Part shown: in pieces, positions 17,356 to 26,400 of the stretch
Position numbering within the stretch: the first letter of the stretch is position 1
How the letters are laid out: each line of letters starts with the position of its first letter
NCBI GenBank assembly: GCA_026390935.1
Contig: JAPLEZ010000116.1
Location: 1-44,166 of the forward strand
Direction: 5' to 3'
Length of the DNA: 44,166 bases
From: Bacteroidota bacterium
GTDB taxonomy: Bacteria > Bacteroidota > Bacteroidia > Flavobacteriales_C > GCA-002722245
The notes under the pieces: generated by a model
Database searches by the model: none
What the model saw: the letters and a program-made list of their open reading frames with translations, nothing else
Told to the model about the DNA's origin: nothing
Program-made: the position numbers and the translations under genes

Positions 17356-18342
17356 TTAACCGATGAGTGACGCTGAGTTTTTCAACTTATCTATAATTTG
17401 TTGAGCTACAAATAAAGCTTCGTATCCATCCTCAATAGTAACAGCAGGTTCGTTGTTGTTTATTATAGCTATTGCGAAATGGATCAGTTCTTCTTTAATG
17501 GCATTGCTTTCTTTTACATCGGGTGAGCTGAAGGTAATTTCTTTTTTGCCTTTGTCTTTACCTAGGTCGATAACCAATGACATTGGATCAGGTTCTCCAT
17601 TCAATTCGTGGAGTTGAAAAATGCTGGTTTTCTTTTCCAGAAAATCAACAGTGATGTAGGCGTCTTTTTGAAAAAATCTTGTTTTGCGCATGTTTTTGAG
17701 GGAAATGCGACTAGCGGTTAAATTGGCCACGCAACCATTATCAAATTCAATTCGCGCGTTGGTAATATCTGGCGTATCGCTTACAACAGCAACTCCGCTG
17801 GCTGATATTTTTTTGACCGGTGAGTTGACGATACTTAGGATGATATCGATGTCGTGAATCATTAAGTCTAAAACTACAGAAACATCGGTTCCGCGAGGGT
17901 TGAATTCGGCCAAACGATGACATTCTATAAACATCGGTTGCGAAAAGTATGGCTTTGCTGCAATGTACGCTGGATTGAATCGCTCCACATGGCCAACCTG
18001 AATTTTAACATTCGCTTCATGAGCCAAATGCATTAGGTTTCTGGCTTCTTCTAAAGTATTGGTAATGGGTTTTTCAATAAAAAGATGTTTCTGATTTTTC
18101 AATGCTTTTACAGCACAATCATAGTGCGAAAGAGTTGGCGTAACTATGTCAACAATATCTACAGCTTCAATTAATTCTTCCTGAGTGGCAAAGCTTTTTA
18201 CATTGAAAAGTTTAGCTACTCTTTTTTGTGTTTCAGGATCAGGATCGTAAAACCCAACCAACTCGTAAGCAGGAATTTCTTTAATCAACTTCAAGTGGAT
18301 AGATCCCAAATGGCCGGCTCCTAAAACTCCTATTTTTAACAT
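17356..18342 (-). CDS. Gfo/Idh/MocA-family NAD(P)-dependent oxidoreductase
   Basis: 328 aa. The N-terminal Rossmann fold begins GVLGAGHLGSIHLKLIKEI (G-x-G-x-x-G) and continues to the family signature HLFIEKPITNTLEEA (EKP, about 92-107). The C-terminal alpha/beta domain includes GHVERFNPAYIAAKPYF, VVLDLMIHDIDIILSIV and a long beta sheet (ARIEFDNGCVANLTASRIS). These enzymes oxidise or reduce sugars, inositols and related compounds. The MIHDIDIIL segment carries the His of the usual active site. The substrate cannot be assigned; a role in nucleotide-sugar metabolism is common for such genes. Divergent from pcm across 92 bp. Confidence 0.93.
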   Translation of the reverse strand: MLKIGVLGAGHLGSIHLKLIKEIPAYELVGFYDPDPETQKRVAKLFNVKSFATQEELIEAVDIVDIVTPTLSHYDCAVKALKNQKHLFIEKPITNTLEEARNLMHLAHEANVKIQVGHVERFNPAYIAAKPYFSQPMFIECHRLAEFNPRGTDVSVVLDLMIHDIDIILSIVNSPVKKISASGVAVVSDTPDITNARIEFDNGCVANLTASRISLKNMRKTRFFQKDAYITVDFLEKKTSIFQLHELNGEPDPMSLVIDLGKDKGKKEITFSSPDVKESNAIKEELIHFAIAIINNNEPAVTIEDGYEALFVAQQIIDKLKNSASLIG

Positions 18343-18434
18343 CGTTGTGTTTGTTTTTTGTAAAAGTATATGAAATAGGACGACGCTTAATTTCTACCTT
18401 CACCAAAGAATCAACACACTTTGTTTAATAACTG

Positions 18435-19085
18435 ATGATAGATACTTTCAAACATAAAGGCTTGCGTAATAAAATGGTGGACGAGCTGAGAGCCCTTGGT
18501 ATTTCCGATGAACAAGTTTTAACCGCAATAAATAATGTGCCTCGGCACTGGTTTTTGGATAATGCTTTTTTAGAGTATGCTTATCAAAACAAAGCTTTTC
18601 CAATTGGCAGCGGACAAACCATTTCTCATCCATATACTGTTGCGTATCAAACACAATTGCTGGAAATTAAAAAAGGAGAAAAGGTGTTGGAAGTGGGAAC
18701 AGGTTGTGGTTATCAAACTTCTGTTTTGGTGCAAATGGGCGCCAAGGTTTTTTCAATTGAAAGACAACAGGCGCTGTTTGTAAAAACAAAGCAGTTCATG
18801 TCGGATGCCAACATACGCGCTAAATTATTTTATGGTGACGGTTATCAAGGGATACCTGTTTTTCAACCTTACGATAAAGTGATTGTTACTGCTGGTGCTC
18901 CTTATATCCCTGATGCACTCATTGCTCAAATGGTAGAAGGCGGAAGATTAGTGATTCCGGTGGGGGAAGGGGACAAGCAAATCATGACGGTGATTGATAA
19001 ATTGAAAGGCGGTGTGCTTAAAAAATATGAGCTGGATGAATTCTCTTTTGTGCCTTTGCTGGTGGATAAGAATTGGAAGAATTAG
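18435..19085 (+). CDS. pcm: Protein-L-isoaspartate O-methyltransferase
   Basis: A 216-aa SAM-dependent repair enzyme that methylates isoaspartyl residues in damaged proteins. Diagnostic blocks are PRHWFLD, FPIGSGQTISHPYTVAYQTQLL (about 56-76), the SAM-binding VLEVGTGCGYQTSVL (84-98) and KVIVTAGAPYIPDALIAQM followed by GGRLVIPVG. Length is normal. Start is an ATG that fits the conserved N-terminus (IDTFKHKGLRNKMVDELR). Convergent with the thioesterase gene, 17 bp apart and without a clear terminator. Confidence 0.96.
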   Translation: MIDTFKHKGLRNKMVDELRALGISDEQVLTAINNVPRHWFLDNAFLEYAYQNKAFPIGSGQTISHPYTVAYQTQLLEIKKGEKVLEVGTGCGYQTSVLVQMGAKVFSIERQQALFVKTKQFMSDANIRAKLFYGDGYQGIPVFQPYDKVIVTAGAPYIPDALIAQMVEGGRLVIPVGEGDKQIMTVIDKLKGGVLKKYELDEFSFVPLLVDKNWKN

Positions 19086-19102
19086 ATTGTTTGAATCAAT
19101 TA

Positions 19103-19486
19103 TCAGAGAACACTCACCGCTTTTTTATCATCCCCAATCGCTACAAAAGTAAAAGTACCTGAAATTGCTTTTTCTCTTTTGGGCGCATACATTTCTTCAA
19201 TGTAAATTTCTACTGAAACAGTCAAGCTGGTATTGCCTATTCGTGAGATTTTACCAATGAGTTCAATAATTACTCCTGAGGGAATAGGTTTGTTGAAATC
19301 AATGCGGTCACTGCTAACTGTTACCATCTTTTTCCTGCTAAATCGCGTAGCGGTGATGAAGGCTACTTCATCCATCAGACTCATCGCTGTTCCACCAAAC
19401 AGGGTGTCATAGTGATTGGTGGTATTGGGGAATACTGCTTTGAAAATATGGGTTTCGGCAGCGGATTTTCTTTGCTCTAAATTCAT
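19103..19486 (-). CDS. Acyl-CoA thioesterase, hotdog fold (YciA-like)
   Basis: A 127-aa hotdog thioesterase hydrolysing acyl-CoA. The pattern FKAVFPNTTNHYDTLFGGTAMSLMDEVAFITATRFSRKKMVTVSSDRIDFNKPIPSG is characteristic of the YciA/BACH group: Asn-x-x-Gly-x-hydrophobic-Phe-Gly-Gly loop, an acidic residue in the long helix (MDEVA) and the DRIDF strand. The C-terminus ends in the usual SGTFTFVAIGDDKK strand. Single-domain length fits YciA. Chain-length preference is not visible from sequence. Confidence 0.9.
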   Translation of the reverse strand: MNLEQRKSAAETHIFKAVFPNTTNHYDTLFGGTAMSLMDEVAFITATRFSRKKMVTVSSDRIDFNKPIPSGVIIELIGKISRIGNTSLTVSVEIYIEEMYAPKREKAISGTFTFVAIGDDKKAVSVL

Positions 19487-19524
19487 GTTGCGATTTTATT
19501 TAACGGGAAATTAATTTAAAATTG

Positions 19525-19555
19525 TTTGAATTTATATTTCCCTGAATTATATTTG
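19525..19555 (+). promoter_or_regulatory. Consensus Bacteroidota promoter (TTTG-N19-TATATTTG)
   Basis: TTTG at 19525-19528 and TATATTTG at 19548-19555, 19 bp apart, match both boxes of the TTTG/TAnnTTTG promoter with ideal spacing. The first start codon downstream on this strand is the ATG of the 55-aa protein, 56 bases after the -7 box. Confidence 0.65.
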
Positions 19556-19610
19556 AAACAACCAATTAAATTATTTGGATTGAGAGGTAATAGGAGTTAT
19601 CGTTTGAACC

Positions 19611-19778
19611 ATGAAAAAGAAAGAATTCGACAAAAAGCCGGTTAAGAAAAAAACTCTTGGCGCGGAGATCAGCAAAAAGGAGAAAATTAAAATCAAAAAG
19701 AAAGCTTTCGAAGAAGATGAAGAAGATTTCGACGGGAGCGATTTGAGTGGTTTGGATTTATTCCTCGACGAAGATTAA
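19611..19778 (+). CDS. 55-aa highly charged small protein
   Basis: MKKKEFDKKPVKKKTLGAE begins a 55-aa protein with a strongly basic N-terminal half (residues 1-32, mostly Lys) and an acidic, hydrophobic-dotted C-terminal tail (EEDEEDF, then DLSGLDLFLDED). There is no signal peptide or membrane helix. A consensus promoter lies upstream and a purine-rich GGAG sits about 15 bases before the ATG, so it is likely real despite its size. Its last 21 bases overlap the 3' end of the convergent rdgB gene. The bipolar charge is reminiscent of nucleic-acid- or ribosome-associated tails, but no family is recognised. Confidence 0.7.
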   Translation: MKKKEFDKKPVKKKTLGAEISKKEKIKIKKKAFEEDEEDFDGSDLSGLDLFLDED

Positions 19779-20345
19779 TTCATTTAATTTCGTTATCATT
19801 TTTTCAATTGCTAAAGCTCGATGGCTGACTGAATTTTTATCATCTATCGACATTTCAGCAAAAGTTTTGGTGTATCCGTCCGGAAGGAAAATAGGATCAT
19901 AACCAAACCCCTCAGTACCTTTTCTTTCAGTTAATATTGTACCGTGAATTTCTCCTCGGAAGAAGTATTCTTTGCCGTTTAGCAACAAACAAATCACAGT
20001 TACAAAATGAGCTTTACGGTTTTCAATGCCATGTAAATTAGCGAGTAATTTATTTACGTTGGCTTCTACATTGTTGTGTTCTCCGGCATAACGGGCCGAA
20101 CGAATTCCCGGTTCTCCATTGAGTGCATCAACCACTAATCCCGAATCATCAGCGAAGCAAGAAAAACCAAAACGGGAATAAATATATTGGGCTTTGATGT
20201 GCGCATTTTCTTCAAAAGTGGTTCCGGTTTCATCAATGTCATCTAAACAGTTGATGTCTTTCATACTTAATATAGCATGTTGGGGGAGGTAGCGGCGAAC
20301 TTCCTCTAACTTGTTATTGTTGTTGCTTGCAAAAATGAGTTGCAT
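19758..20345 (-). CDS. rdgB: RdgB/HAM1-family dITP/XTP pyrophosphatase
   Basis: A 195-aa house-cleaning enzyme hydrolysing non-canonical purine triphosphates (dITP, XTP) to monophosphates. Signatures are FASNNNNKLEEVRRYL at the N-terminus, ETGTTFEENAHIKAQYI, the FADDSGLVVDALNGEPGIRSARYAGE active-site segment (about 60-86), GTEGFGYDPIFLPDG (about 144-158) and the terminal SHRALAIEKM. Length is standard. Transcribed from just beyond the terminator of the giant secreted-protein gene; its own promoter is not obvious. Confidence 0.96.
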   Translation of the reverse strand: MQLIFASNNNNKLEEVRRYLPQHAILSMKDINCLDDIDETGTTFEENAHIKAQYIYSRFGFSCFADDSGLVVDALNGEPGIRSARYAGEHNNVEANVNKLLANLHGIENRKAHFVTVICLLLNGKEYFFRGEIHGTILTERKGTEGFGYDPIFLPDGYTKTFAEMSIDDKNSVSHRALAIEKMITKLNELIFVEE

Positions 20346-20370
20346 GTGGCAAAGATGGTGATTTTATTAA

Positions 20371-20410
20371 AACAAAAAGCCTGTTTACATGAATAAACAG
20401 GCTTTTTGTT
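20371..20410 (-). terminator. Strong intrinsic terminator of the 2291-aa secreted-protein gene
   Basis: Perfect 17-bp stem (20371-20387 pairing with 20394-20410) around a 6-nt loop, with the T-rich right arm (GGCTTTTTGTTTTAAT on the minus strand). It lies 13 bases after the stop codon of the giant gene and upstream of rdgB, so it insulates rdgB. Confidence 0.9.
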
Positions 20411-20423
20411 TGTGGTTGAGATT

Positions 20424-23400
20424 TTACCTAATTACGGTCACAGTTCCTCTATGATATTCATTGAAGTCTTTGTCGCAAATATTTTTCACTCTAATGGCTA
20501 CGATGTACACATCTTGTTGAACAAAGCGTCCGTTTCGGGTTCCGTCCCAACCGCCATTGATGTCGTTCCAGGTGTAAATTTTTTCACCCCATCTGTCGAA
20601 AATCATTCCTTCAAACACTTCCACTCCAGAACCAGCAGCGGTGAATATTTCATTGACACCATCACCATTAGGAGTGAAGGCATTCGGGATGAATAAACTT
20701 GGACGGAAATCATTTTTAATTTTCACCACTACTGAATCTGTTGCAGTACATCCGCCTTTTGTGGCGTTCGTTGCTACCAGGTAGTATTTGTTGTTGTTGC
20801 CGGTTTGAATTTGAATGTTTTGTCCGTTGTAAATCTGACCTTCAATGCTGTCGGTCCAGATGTAGCTTGGTAATCCTGCCGGACTAGCAGATAGCGGAGT
20901 AGGTTCATTGGCGCAGGTTAACACGTCGGGACCAGCATCAATGGTGAATGGCGGAGCTACAGTGATAGCAACAGTGTCGGTAGTTTGACAAGTAGCAAAA
21001 GCACGCAAGCTAGTTGTAACAATATAGTCGGTGCTAACTGTAGCGCTTGTCACCGGACCAGCCAAAGTATCATCACTCAAATCGGTTGATAGACTCCATG
21101 AATACATATAAGCTGCATTTGAATTGGCACCGATTGTAGCGCTGCCACCCATGCAAAAAGCAGCGTCGGTTCCAGCATCAGATTTAGGAATTTCATACAC
21201 CGTAACATTTGTGGTGATGGCAGCTCCCGGACAACCATTCGCAGTTGGAGTGATGGTGTATCGGGCTTTTCCTGTTGATGTTACGGATAGCACTTGAGAG
21301 ATATTTGCTCCTGTGTACGGACTAACAATTCCCGATACTGAACCCTGCACAGAATTCGCTGTTACATTGAAAACTGCTCCAGGTGTTGTTGAACTCAAAA
21401 CAATGGAAGTAGTTCCTCCGCTGCAAAAAGCTGAGTCGTTGTTTACCGCTGTTGCCACCGGAATAGGTTTAACAAGTACCTTCACTGGCAAAGGCTGTCC
21501 TGTACAACCACCTCCAGTAGGAGTGATGATGTACGTTACAGTATCGCTGTTTGCGCCTGCGTTGGTGAGTGTTTCAGAAATTGGAGTTGGCAAAGTAGAT
21601 GAAGTTCCTGTTGGCGCAAATCCTGTGATGGTGCTTGAGCTTGCAGTCCAGTTGAAAGTAACTGGTATGTTAGAAATACTTGTTCCTATTTTCAAATCGG
21701 TGGTTGTTCCACTGCAAATAGAAAGAGTACCTGAATTCAATTTAGCATCGGGTGAAGGATTCACCGTAATCACAATACTTTTTGGTCCGCCGGTACATCC
21801 ACTAGCTTTTGGAGTCATTACAAAAGTAGCAGTTCCCGAAGCGCTGCTGGTGTTGTTTAATACAGAAGCCAGAGTTCCTGTTGTTACATTGGTTCCTGAA
21901 ATTCCTCCCGTTCTGGTTACAGTTCCAGCACCGCCGGCCACCATCGACCAGTCGAAAGTTGAACCAGTAACATTGGATTGAACATCAATTCCAGGATCAT
22001 TTCCACCACAAATACTTGCGTTGGTAGCCGTCACGGTAAGAACTGGAATAGGTTTAACAGTGATGCTGATGTTGGTAGGCAATCCCACACAACCCATACT
22101 GCTTGCGCCAACGCTATAAGTAACCACGCCGTTTGCGGTTCCGTTGTTCATTAATACATCGTCAATTTTATTTCCTGTACTTGGAGAAACAAATCCTGTG
22201 ATACCATCGGTAGTGGCAGCAAGCCATCCAAAAATGGTAGGAGCCGTTACAGAAGAGGCTAAGGTGATGTTTGTTTTGTCGCCACTGCAAATTGCAGGAG
22301 GGGTAACAGGCAATACAGAAGGAGTAGGTTTAACAAAAGCAAGAACTGTTGTTGTTGGTCCTGCGCAAGTTGCGTTGGTAGCAGTAACTACATAAGTAGC
22401 CGTTACCAAAGTGCTTCCAGCATTTCCTAAAGCCTGAGCGATGTTGGTGAGTGTTCCTGTATTGTCGGCAGCAAATCCTGTTGCGCCTGATGCAGAAGCG
22501 GTCCAGGTAAAGGTAGCGCCTGTTACATCAGAGGTTAATGGAATATTTGTAGTTTCTCCAACACAAATAGAATCGTTGGATGCAATAACTTTTGGCAGAG
22601 GGTTCACAGTAGCTTTCACAGTAAATGGAGTTCCAGTACAAAAAGTGGTAGAGGCAGTAACAGTATAAGTTACATCACCCGAAGCACTCAAAGTAGAGCT
22701 TAAATTTTGAGAAATGGTACTATCAGTAGGAGTACTTGATCCATCGTTGTGCCCTAAAATTCCTGCAGGAGCGGCGGCAGTCCAGTTAAAGGTTGTACCG
22801 CTGGTATTGGAGCTCAATTGAATAATAGCTTTTTGTCCACTACAAATAGTAACTGCAGAAGAAGTAGCTGTTGGAATTGGTTTAACATCAATAGTAACTG
22901 ACGTTGTAGCAATTTTACTAGGTCCGGCACAAGAAAGAGTAGAAGTCATGGTAACTCCTAAAACATCTCCATTGGCAAAAGTACTGCTGGTATAAGTTGT
23001 TGAAGTTCCGGTTTGAACCGGATTGCCATTGAGTGTCCAGTCGAAAGTGGCAGTACCGGCAACACCAGCATTTTGTCCTTGCGCTGTAATTGTTTGCGCA
23101 ATTCCTGCACAAGCAAAACTTGGTGTTAAGGTAACTTTGGGAGCCACCATACCTACCACCACAATGGTCATGATATTGGAAGTGGCTGTTGGACTGGTAA
23201 CACAAGTTTCGCTTGATGTCATTACCAATTTTATTTTGTCGCCATTAACAAGTGTGGTTGAATTAAAAGTTCTTCCTGTACCCGATGATGTTGTGTTTAC
23301 AAACCAATTAAAAGTTGGTGTTGCACTTGAATCAGTAGCGGCAGTCATAAAGAACAAAGCATTACTTCCCGCACAAATAGTGTCGGATCCTGCAATAGTA

Positions 23401-26400
23401 ACAGTAGGTGTAAGGTTTGGTTTTACAGTTACGGTTAAGGTGGAAGGAGTTCCGGTTCCACAAGAGTTTTTAGGTGTAGCTACGAAGTCAAAATTCCCAG
23501 CAGTATTTCCAAAGGTAACTGTGATGCTGCTAGAATCCGCAGTAGCAGAAGTGATAACAGAACCTGCAGGTCTTTTCCAATTGAAGTTAACTCCAGTTAC
23601 AGCAGGCACCGAATAAGTTACACCAGTTGCACCAGCGCAAACAGTTAAAGTTCCTGTGATAGCACCGGCAGGGCCCGGCAATGGTAAAACAGTAATTGTT
23701 ACCACACCAACAGAAGGAGCACATCCAGGAACGGTGCTGGTGATGGTGTATTTAAACACGTTGTCGCCCAATTGTAAGTTGCTGGTTTGTCCACCTACAG
23801 TAATTGATGCAGGAGCAGTTGCACTCCAAACGCCAGTTTCAGTATTTTTTAAATCACCAACCGCAGTGGTGTTTAATAATGGTGCAGGATCATTCTCGCA
23901 AATGGTTTTTGTTTGAGCCGATACCGGAGTAGCAGATGTAATACTTCCGGCTTGAGTGATTACCACACTGCTGGTTTTATCCGGACAAAGACTTCCTGTT
24001 CCATTACTTACCGTCCAAGTAAAAGTGTAAGCAGTACTTGCAGTTAACGTTGCTGCAACTGCAGCAGGATCGTTAGCACTTGGAGTAAAGGTGATACCAG
24101 TTGGAGCAGAAGTCCATGTTCCAACACCGCTGGTAACAGCGGTTGCACCTAATTGATAACTGTTGGCACAAGTAGAAGCAGGGGTTCCGGCAACAGCTGC
24201 ATCTACAGTGTTTTCAATCGTTACAGTAACATCGAAAGGAGTTCCTGGACAAGTTCCTGTTTTAGGAGTTACCGAATATGTAGCAGTAACGGGAGCGGCA
24301 GTGGTATTGGTTAATGTTTGACTGATAGAAGCTTGTCCCACAGCCTGAGCCGATCCACCGGTGAATCCGGTTCCAGTTGGAGCGCTCCAAGTATAGGTTG
24401 TTCCAGCAGGAACTACGCCATTGGTAACATCCACCGGAGTTACAGTGAAGGCAGCACCGCTGCATATTTTTGCGGTCATTGCAGTTACGGCAGGTACCGG
24501 ACTGAATACAAAACAGCTAGCATTTCCAGCACTTCCATCTTCAACACGCAATACCCATGTTCCAGCGTCGGCAGGAATACCAGTTAATGCTTTTGCTGTT
24601 ACAGGAGCCAAAGAATAAGCTCCCGGAGTTGTTCCTTTTTTATACCAAACAAATCTAATGGCATCAATCACAGTAGCGGGAGTGGTTCCTGCAACATACG
24701 CACCAGCTAAACTAATCGCGGTGCCCGGACAAACTGTAACTACTTTTGAAACAGCAGCAGGAGTGGAAGTTATAGTAGCAGAAGCGGGTTGTTGACAAGG
24801 ACATTGTTGTTTGATACAAACTTGAATTCTGTCGCAAAAGTGTTGATCCGTTTTGAATTTAACATTAAAGAAGTGACCTTGATTTAAATTTCCAGCTGTT
24901 TGTGGATTTGAGAAATCACCGCTTGAGTTAGTGAATGAAATAAGACTTCCATTTACATCATCGGCTAAAGGAGTTGTTTGACCTCCAGTAGTGCCTTTAC
25001 CAATTTTTACCTGACCTGAACCTGTTACAGCTGTGGCGCTTTTAAACGAAATGAAATAAGTGCCATCTTTTGGTAATTTAATGTTTAATGGAATTTTAAC
25101 GTCTTCATCCTTGGTTTGAGCATCGGTGGTACGGGTTCTAGTGAATGTATAAGTATAAGTTCCAATTTGATTAGCTGCATCGGCAACTAAGCCGTTATTG
25201 ACTGTTTTTGATCCATAAACACCAATAGTAAATGACTGCGACATTGTTCCAGGAGCCCACATATCCGACTGAACGTGCATGCTAATGGTATCTAATGTCA
25301 TAGCTTCAGTGATAGTAAATCCCGATTGGCTTTGATCTTGAATAGCTCCTGCATTGTAAGTATCGGTACCACTCCAAAGAGGATCTTTGGCTTGGTTCTT
25401 TTTTAATACAGTTCCGCTAGCATAAGCTTTTTCTTCTACCCACACACATTTATCGCCATTTGGTGCAGCTGTTACACTTGAAATATCTATAGAGTCAGAT
25501 TTGCTGCCAAAAGTTTTTCCTAAAACTGCGGTGCTTGTTGCAGTAGCAAACCATTGGTATTCTGGATTGGTAGTAGCAGTAGAAATAACATTCACCTTAG
25601 ATTTTTTACCGCAATAAGTTAGATTAGTAGGTGCAGTGAAAGTTTGTGGAAAGGTAGTGATTGTCAGTTCTCCTCGCGCAGTATCGTAGGGTTCGCAACC
25701 AGCGTTTGTGCCAACATAAATGACTTCTACTTTGTATGTACCTGCTGACGTAGCAGTATAATTTACATCTGTAGCAGCAGTTCCTGTTTTTACTAAGGCA
25801 TTATTTTTAAACCAGTTTATTTTGTAGGAAGGAGCAAGTGCAGCAGAAATAACAAAGCCTGATTTTAAAGTGATGCTAGTTAATGAAGAGGCGCATACAG
25901 CTGTATCTCCAGGGGTTAATAAAACGTCAGGTATAGGGTCTCTGAATCCGCAAGCTGTTGGAGGAATTAATTGTGAAGCGTAAGGAAGGTCGTTTGTTGA
26001 TCCATTTCCAAGTACGCCGCCAGCTCCACAACCCCATGCATAATACTTATTATCTGATGTTTGATAAAAGCCCCATAAATCGCCTCTGTTGATTTGCACA
26101 ACAGTATTGTGAACATCATTCGCGCCTGGTCCGAATTTGATGTAACCAGTTCCTGTAGTGCCCGAGCCCGCCATAGTTCCGTTTCCGGTAGCACCTCCAT
26201 TGGCACAACCACCACCACCCCATGCAACGGGTTTGCCATCCATGGTTACTGCCATTCCGTAGCCTTGTCCACCACCAATTGATTTTGCCAATAAATAGGT
26301 GCCGTCGTGGCTAGCTCCAGTAGTTGTACCTTTTAATACTCTTCGAGGATCAGAACCTGAATAATTCACTGTAGTATTTCCTGTAGCATTGTTCCAAGCA

